From the NCBI RefSeq assembly GCF_001552415.1, contig NZ_BCRD01000002.1, forward strand, positions 1 through 64,000: a stretch of DNA of 64,000 nt, given 5' to 3'. The stretch comes from Corynebacterium xerosis NBRC 16721 = ATCC 373 (GTDB taxonomy: Bacteria; Actinomycetota; Actinomycetes; Mycobacteriales; Mycobacteriaceae). The notes below the pieces were generated by a model that saw nothing but the letters and a program-made list of their open reading frames with translations, made no database searches and was not told where the DNA came from. A program made the position numbers and the translations under genes. Positions within the stretch are counted from its first letter, which is position 1. Every line of letters begins with the position of its first letter. Positions 58,782 to 64,000 of this stretch are shown here, one piece after another.

Positions 58782-61700
58782 ATGAGCGTGTGGAGGGGTT
58801 CCGCGGGAGGCGTCGGTGGCGATGGCCGCGATGGCGGCGCCCGTTCCGGCGATGCCGGCGGTGCCGGTGGTTCGCGCCGCGAAGGTCCGCTGAGCTGGTC
58901 GCGCATCGAGAGGATCCTCTCCGGCAAGTCGGTGGGGAAGCTCACGCCGGGGTACGGCATGAACGGGAATCGCCGGAGTGGTGGCCATGCCGCCGCCGGT
59001 GGGGCGGCGAATGGTGCGGTGAGCGGTGCGGCGGGCGATGCGACTGGCGGAGAAGCGAATGCCCGGGCGAATGGAGGTGTGGCCGCGTCGGGGAGTGGCG
59101 GTGGCGTCGGCGGCGTCGACCTGCATTGCCGCTCCAGCTATTCCTTCCTGCACGGGGCGTCGGATCCCGCGGATCTGGTGGACGAGGCCGTGCGGTTGGG
59201 GCTGACGGCGCTGGGCATCGCGGACCGCGACGGCTTCTATGGCGTGGCGCGGTTCGCCGAGGCGGCGGCGGAGGCGGGGCTGGCCACGATCATCGGCGCG
59301 GAGCTGTCGCTGCCGCAGGCGCCGCTGACGGTGCTGGCGCGTGGGCCGGAGGGGTACCGGCGGCTCAGCCACGCCATCAACGACGCGCTGATGTCCGGCG
59401 GGGAGAAGGGCGTGGCCCGGTATCCGGCGCTGCCGCAGCTGGCGGAGGCCGCCGGTGGGCAATGGCAGGTGCTGGCCGACGTCGCCTGGCTGCCGCACCT
59501 CGCCGACCTGGTCTCGGCGTTCGGCGCGGAGCACGTCGCGGTGGACCACCACGCGGACCTGACCCCGGCGGCCGCCGACGATCAGCGGGATCTCGCCGCC
59601 GCGGCCGCCGCACACGGACTGCGGCAGGTGGCCGGCGCGGCGGCGACGGCGGCGACCCCGTCGGATGCGCGGGTGGCGGGGGCGAAGCATGCGCTGGCGC
59701 AGCGCGAATCCCTCGACGACCACGAACCGAAGCTGCCGCCGACCGGTGGCTCATGGCTGCGCTCCGGTGCGGAGTTGGAGGCCCTGTTTGGGCACCTGCC
59801 GGGCATCCTGGAGACCACGGCGGAGGTGGCGGCGGAGTGCGCGTTCACCCTCGACCTCATCGCCCCGAACCTGCCGGCGTGGGATGTGCCGGAGGGCCAC
59901 GACGAATCCTCGTGGCTGGCGCACATCGCCCGGGACGGGGCGCGGCGGCGCTATGGACCCGCGGAGGGGCTGGACGGCGACGCGGCCGGGCCCGTCGGCG
60001 AGGGCGGGGAAGGTGGCGCGCCGGACGTCGTCAAGCAAGCCTGGATCCAGCTGGAACGGGAACTCGGCGTCATCGATGAGCTGGGCTTTCCGGGGTATTT
60101 CCTCATCGTCCACGACATCTGCGAGTTCTGCCGGCGCGAGAACATCCTGGCGCAGGGGCGCGGATCGGCGGCCAATTCGGTGGTGTGCTTCGCGCTGGGG
60201 ATCACCAACGTCGACCCCATCTCCGCGGGGCTGCTGTTCGAGCGGTTCCTGTCGCCGGAGCGCGACGGGCCGCCGGACATCGACCTCGACATCGAATCTG
60301 GGCGGCGCGAGGAGGTCATCCAGTACGTCTACGGGCGCTATGGGCGGGACAATGCGGCGCAGGTGGCCAACGTCATCACGTATCGGCGCCGTGGCGCGCT
60401 GCGCGACGCGGCCCGGGCGCTGGGGCACGCGCCGGGCGTCATCGATGCGTGGGTGAACAAGACCGCCGAACCGCCGGAGCAGGTCGCGGAGCTGGCGGAG
60501 GGGCTGCGCGGCCAGCCGCGGCATCTGGGCATCCACTCCGGCGGCATGGTCATCTGCGACCGGCCCATCGCCGACGTCGTGCCCGTGGAATGGGCGCGGA
60601 TGGAGGACCGGTCGGTGGTGCAATGGGACAAGGACGACTGCGCCGCCGCCGGGCTGGTCAAGTTCGATCTGCTGGGGCTGGGCATGCTCGAGGCGATCCA
60701 CCACTGCATCGACCTGGTGGCCGAGCACCGCGGCAGGGAGGTGCGGCTGTGGGAAATTGACGTGGCGGAGAAGGCCGTCTACGACATGCTCTCCCGCGCC
60801 GACGCCGTCGGGGTGTTCCAGGTCGAGTCGCGCGCGCAGCTGGCCACGCTGCCCAGGCTGCGGCCGAGGGAGTTCTTCGACCTCGTCGTGGAGGTGGCCC
60901 TGATCCGCCCCGGCCCCATCCAGGGCGGCAGCGTCCACCCCTACATCCGCCGGCGCAACGGGGAGGAAAAGGTCGTCTACGACCACCCGGTGCTGGAGAA
61001 ATCGCTGGGCAAGACCCTGGGCATCCCGTTGTTCCAGGAACAGCTGATGCAGATCGCCGTCGACGCCGCCGGGTTCTCCGGGGCGGAGGCCGACGCGCTG
61101 CGCCGCGCGATGGGCTCCAAACGTTCCGTCGAGCGGATGGAGGCGCTGCGGGCGCGGTTCCTCGGCGGGCTGCGGGAGACCAACGGCATCGTCGGCGAGG
61201 TGGCCGACCGCCTGTGGGACAAGATCGTCGCCTTCGCCGCGTACGGCTTCCCCGAATCCCACGCGCAGTCCTTCGCGTCGCTGGTGTACTTCTCCGCGTG
61301 GTTCAAGCACCACTACCCGGCGGAGTTCTGCGTCGCCCTGCTGCGGGCGCAGCCGATGGGCTTCTATTCGCCGCAGTCGCTGGTCGCCGACGCGCGGCGC
61401 CACGGCGTCGGCTGCGACGGCCCCGACGTCAACGTCTCCGGGGTGGAGGCCGACTGCCCCGGCGGGCGGATCAGGTTGGGTCTGGGGTCGGTGACCGGCC
61501 TCGGCGAAGATGCCGCGAAGAGGATCGTGGCGGCGCGGGACGGCGACGGCGGCGATGACGGGGACGGCGGCGATTCCGGCGCCTTCCGCGACGTCGCCGA
61601 TCTGGCGCGCCGGGCGGCGCTGACCGTCTCCCACGTCGAGGCCCTGGCCCGGGCGGGTGCGCTGGAATGCCTGGGGCTGGACCGTCGCCAAGCATTGTGG

Positions 61701-62207
61701 GCCGCGGGCGTCGCCGCGACCGAGCACGAGGGCATGCTGCCCGGGTTGACGGTGACCTCGGCTCCCGCGCTGCCGGGCATGAGCGAATTCGAACTCGCCG
61801 CCGCGGACCTGGCGGGCACGGGGGTCACGCCGGAGGAATATCCGGTGGCGCGGCTGCGCGGGGAACTCGACGCGCTCGGCGTCACGCCGGCGACGGGGCT
61901 GGCGCAGGTGGCGGACTCGTCGCGGGTGACGGTGGCGGGCATAGTCACGCACCGCCAGCGTCCGGGAACCGCGGGCGGCGTGGTGTTCCTGGGCATGGAG
62001 GACGAAACCGGGCTGATGAACGTCCTGTGCACCCCGGGCCTGTGGAACCGGTTCCGCGTCATCGCCACCACCGAACGGGCGCTGGTGGTCCGCGGCATCG
62101 TACAGAACGCTTCCGGGGCGGTGACCATCGTCGCCGACAAACTCACCCCGCTGCGCGAGGTCGTCGCCGCCCCCGTCATCGCCGGGCGCAGCAGGGACTT
62201 CCGGTAG
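58782..62207 (+). CDS. dnaE2: Error-prone DNA polymerase DnaE2
   Basis: A 1141-residue C-family polymerase. After a short conserved start (PLSWSRIERILSGK) comes a Gly/Ala-rich linker, then the PHP domain (VDLHCRSSYSFLHGASDPAD), the catalytic palm with PDIDLDIESGRRE and a C-terminal helix-hairpin-helix and OB fold (VTVAGIVTHRQRP). It performs mutagenic lesion bypass with ImuA' and ImuB. ATG 58782 follows the LexA box; the frame stays open to 58563, but that part is non-coding in character. Confidence 0.94.
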   Translation: MSVWRGSAGGVGGDGRDGGARSGDAGGAGGSRREGPLSWSRIERILSGKSVGKLTPGYGMNGNRRSGGHAAAGGAANGAVSGAAGDATGGEANARANGGVAASGSGGGVGGVDLHCRSSYSFLHGASDPADLVDEAVRLGLTALGIADRDGFYGVARFAEAAAEAGLATIIGAELSLPQAPLTVLARGPEGYRRLSHAINDALMSGGEKGVARYPALPQLAEAAGGQWQVLADVAWLPHLADLVSAFGAEHVAVDHHADLTPAAADDQRDLAAAAAAHGLRQVAGAAATAATPSDARVAGAKHALAQRESLDDHEPKLPPTGGSWLRSGAELEALFGHLPGILETTAEVAAECAFTLDLIAPNLPAWDVPEGHDESSWLAHIARDGARRRYGPAEGLDGDAAGPVGEGGEGGAPDVVKQAWIQLERELGVIDELGFPGYFLIVHDICEFCRRENILAQGRGSAANSVVCFALGITNVDPISAGLLFERFLSPERDGPPDIDLDIESGRREEVIQYVYGRYGRDNAAQVANVITYRRRGALRDAARALGHAPGVIDAWVNKTAEPPEQVAELAEGLRGQPRHLGIHSGGMVICDRPIADVVPVEWARMEDRSVVQWDKDDCAAAGLVKFDLLGLGMLEAIHHCIDLVAEHRGREVRLWEIDVAEKAVYDMLSRADAVGVFQVESRAQLATLPRLRPREFFDLVVEVALIRPGPIQGGSVHPYIRRRNGEEKVVYDHPVLEKSLGKTLGIPLFQEQLMQIAVDAAGFSGAEADALRRAMGSKRSVERMEALRARFLGGLRETNGIVGEVADRLWDKIVAFAAYGFPESHAQSFASLVYFSAWFKHHYPAEFCVALLRAQPMGFYSPQSLVADARRHGVGCDGPDVNVSGVEADCPGGRIRLGLGSVTGLGEDAAKRIVAARDGDGGDDGDGGDSGAFRDVADLARRAALTVSHVEALARAGALECLGLDRRQALWAAGVAATEHEGMLPGLTVTSAPALPGMSEFELAAADLAGTGVTPEEYPVARLRGELDALGVTPATGLAQVADSSRVTVAGIVTHRQRPGTAGGVVFLGMEDETGLMNVLCTPGLWNRFRVIATTERALVVRGIVQNASGAVTIVADKLTPLREVVAAPVIAGRSRDFR

Positions 62208-62237
62208 GCGCATCGCCGGGCGTTGCTCCCGCTTTCC

Positions 62238-62243
62238 TAAGAT
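62238..62243 (+). promoter_or_regulatory. -10 box of the prolyl-oligopeptidase gene, leaderless
   Basis: TAAGAT ends seven bases before ATG 62251; no ribosome binding site intervenes. Confidence 0.55.
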
Positions 62244-62250
62244 CGCGGAT

Positions 62251-64000
62251 ATGCGGCACACCTACGGCTCCTCCCTCGCGCCCGACGGCAGCGCCATCGC
62301 GTACATCGTCCGCGAGCGCGGCTACCCGAAGGCCGTGCAGGTGGCGCTCACCGACGACGGCCTCGGCGACGAGCGCCCCGTCCAGCTGCCCGTCGACGGC
62401 CCCGTCACCCGCGTGCTGCACTCGCCCGACGCCCGCTGGATCGCCTGCGAAGTCTCCCCGCTGGGCACCGAGCGCCTGGAAACGTGGCTGGTGTCCACCG
62501 ACCCCGCCGTGCCCGGGGCCAAACGCCTCCAGCTGTCCGGCGACGCGAAGACCACCCTGGTGGAATGGGATCGCGACAAGCTGGCCATGGATGCCGTCGG
62601 CGCCGACGGCATCACCGAAGGCCGCCTCGTCGACCCCGACACCGGCGACTACGTGGTGCTCGACCGCCGCACCGACTCGCTGCTGGTCTCGGCGGAAGCC
62701 GGCCACGCCCTCATGCGCGTCGGCCCGCGCGGCAGCCGCGAACTGCTGCTGGTCAAGCCCGACGGCACGTGGCTGCCGCTGCTGCGCCCCGAGCCCGGTG
62801 CCATGACCGACGCGGGCACCATCCTGCGCGAGGAAACCACCGCCGCCGACGGCCGCGTCACCGCCATCGTGTGCTCCGACCATTCCTCCGACCGCCGCCG
62901 CGTGCTGCGCGTCGCCGTCGACGGGCGCGACGTCGCCGTCGAGGAACTGGTGGGCAATCCCGATTCCGACGTCGACGAATTCGTCATCAGCGAGGATTTG
63001 TCCACCGCCGCGGTGCTGTGGAACACCTCCGGCGTCTCCCTGCTGGACCTGCTGTCCCTGGGCGAGGACCAGAAGGTGCTGGTCCGCCGCTCCGTCGAAC
63101 TGCCGGGCATGGTCGCCTCCGACCTGTCCATCACCGACGACGGCGAGCTGCTGTCGCTGACCATCGAGGGCCCGAACCTGCCGCCGACGGTCGAGATCCT
63201 GCGCACCTCCACCGGCAAGATCGAGCCGATCAACGTCGACCGTTCGCGCCGCATTTCCGAGCGCGCCCAGGAAAACTACATCCCCGAGCTCGTCCACTTC
63301 ACCGCCCGCGACGGCCTGGAGCTGTCCGGCTGGCTCTACCACGGCGAAGACGACGCGGCCCACGGCCCGCAGCCGGTGTACATCCACCTGCACGGCGGCC
63401 CGGAGCTGCAGTCGCGGCCGGTCAACCACGACATCCTCACCACGCTCGTCGATTCAGGCGTCACCGTGTTCACGCCGAACATCCGCGGCTCGTCGGGGGC
63501 GGGCCGGCCCTTCCTGCACGCCGACGACCGCTACGGGCGTTTCGCGGCGATCGACGACGTCGCCGACACCGCGCGTTTCCTCGTCGACACCGGCATCGGC
63601 GACCCGGACCGGCTGGCGTTGGGCGGCCGCAGCTACGGCGGGTTCCTGTCGCTCCTCGTCGCCGCCCGCTACCCGGAGCTGTTCCGCGCGGTCGTCGACG
63701 CCTGCGGCATGACCAGCTTCGAGAGCTACTACGGCTCCACCGAGCCGTGGCTGGCGTCGGCGGCGTACCCGAAGTACGGCTACCCGTACCACGACGCCGA
63801 ACTGCTGCGGCAGGTCTCGCCGCTGAACAACGCGGAACACATCACCGCCCCGGTGCTGTTCATCCACGGCGAGTGGGACACCAACGTCCCGGAGCGCGAG
63901 TCGCTGCAGATGCGCGACGCGCTCGGCGCCCGCGGCGTGCCCACCGAGTACCTGCAGGTGCCGGGCGAGGGCCACAAGTACGCCAAACCGAAGAGCCGCC
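62251..64000 (+). CDS. Prolyl-oligopeptidase family (S9) serine peptidase, cut by the window end
   Basis: The frame from ATG 62251 (MRHTYGSSLAPDGSAIAYIV) stays open to the end, giving 583 residues without a stop. The N-terminal part is a beta-propeller-like domain (about 1-345). The C-terminal alpha/beta-hydrolase domain has HLHGGPELQSR, the nucleophile elbow GGRSYGGFL (Ser about 458), HGEWDTNVP (Asp) and GEGHKYAKP (His), so the triad is complete. It is a cytoplasmic dipeptidyl/acyl-peptidase-type enzyme; specificity unknown. Only the last few residues should be missing. Confidence 0.9.
   Translation, partial: MRHTYGSSLAPDGSAIAYIVRERGYPKAVQVALTDDGLGDERPVQLPVDGPVTRVLHSPDARWIACEVSPLGTERLETWLVSTDPAVPGAKRLQLSGDAKTTLVEWDRDKLAMDAVGADGITEGRLVDPDTGDYVVLDRRTDSLLVSAEAGHALMRVGPRGSRELLLVKPDGTWLPLLRPEPGAMTDAGTILREETTAADGRVTAIVCSDHSSDRRRVLRVAVDGRDVAVEELVGNPDSDVDEFVISEDLSTAAVLWNTSGVSLLDLLSLGEDQKVLVRRSVELPGMVASDLSITDDGELLSLTIEGPNLPPTVEILRTSTGKIEPINVDRSRRISERAQENYIPELVHFTARDGLELSGWLYHGEDDAAHGPQPVYIHLHGGPELQSRPVNHDILTTLVDSGVTVFTPNIRGSSGAGRPFLHADDRYGRFAAIDDVADTARFLVDTGIGDPDRLALGGRSYGGFLSLLVAARYPELFRAVVDACGMTSFESYYGSTEPWLASAAYPKYGYPYHDAELLRQVSPLNNAEHITAPVLFIHGEWDTNVPERESLQMRDALGARGVPTEYLQVPGEGHKYAKPKSR

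Noticed and set aside
59751..62261. An 836-codon open frame on the minus strand opposite dnaE2
   Set aside because: Antisense shadow caused by high GC; no ribosome binding site or recognisable domain, whereas dnaE2 motifs are clear.

Overview
The window is a piece of a high-GC actinobacterial chromosome, most likely Corynebacterium or a close relative in Mycobacteriales. The gene order follows the M. tuberculosis stretch from Rv3450c to Rv3370c remarkably closely: eccB-mycP-eccD-eccC-Rv3446c-esxU-esxT-rplM-rpsI-glmM-Rv3440c-Rv3439c-Rv3438-glmS, then nnr-alr-tsaE-tsaB-rimI-tsaD-groES-groEL1-whiB3-sigD-rsdA-Rv3412-guaB2-guaB3-choD-guaA, and the imuA'-imuB/dnaE2 mutasome. A metQNI operon behind a McbR-type operator, frequent leaderless promoters (TANNNT followed 6-7 nt later by ATG/GTG) and PE/PPE-free ESX genes favour a corynebacterium over a mycobacterium. 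All identifications come from reading the translated sequence and recalled families; no search was run.

Layout. 0-10.7 kb: an ESX-4-type type VII secretion locus, with core genes in divergent/convergent arrangement and a pair of WXG100 substrates. 10.8-12.0 kb: rplM-rpsI. 12.6-15.1 kb: a drug-resistance type UvrA paralogue. 15.3-21.8 kb: amino-sugar synthesis (glmM, glmS) flanking an unusual three-gene operon (16.9-18.9 kb) of unrecognised Ala/Pro/Cys-rich proteins. 21.9-28.3 kb: transporters, an acyltransferase-SGNH protein and a MerR-controlled ABC exporter. 28.4-35.8 kb: metabolite repair (nnr), D-alanine synthesis (alr) and the tRNA t6A genes (tsaE, tsaB, tsaD) with rimI. 36.0-41.2 kb: HrcA/CIRCE-controlled groESL1, a WhiB protein and the SigD/RsdA pair. 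41.3-47.8 kb: purine genes guaB2, guaB3 and guaA around a GMC oxidoreductase. 48-54 kb: a frameshifted membrane regulator, a MhuD-type heme oxygenase, imuA'-imuB, a lipoprotein and a sucrase/ferredoxin-like protein. 54-57 kb: metQNI. 57.0-58.8 kb: a visibly AT-richer stretch holding one frameshifted secreted Cys protein. 58.8-62.2 kb: dnaE2 behind a LexA box. The window ends inside a prolyl-oligopeptidase gene.

The most interesting signals are four. (1) The same ECF (SigM-like) promoter, GGAAC-N17-CGTC embedded in about 30 nearly identical bases, stands before both the esx pair and the uncharacterised 16.9-18.9 kb operon, tying that operon to type VII secretion. (2) An 11-bp motif, GCTTNNCGACG, recurs about 26 times on both strands, half of them in short intergenic gaps within about 50 bp of stop codons, and one inverted pair forms a terminator, much as DNA-uptake sequences do elsewhere. 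(3) A secreted Cys-containing protein is interrupted exactly at a G7 tract, suggesting phase variation. (4) Regulatory sites for CIRCE, MerR, McbR, LexA and possibly DtxR can be read directly from the DNA.
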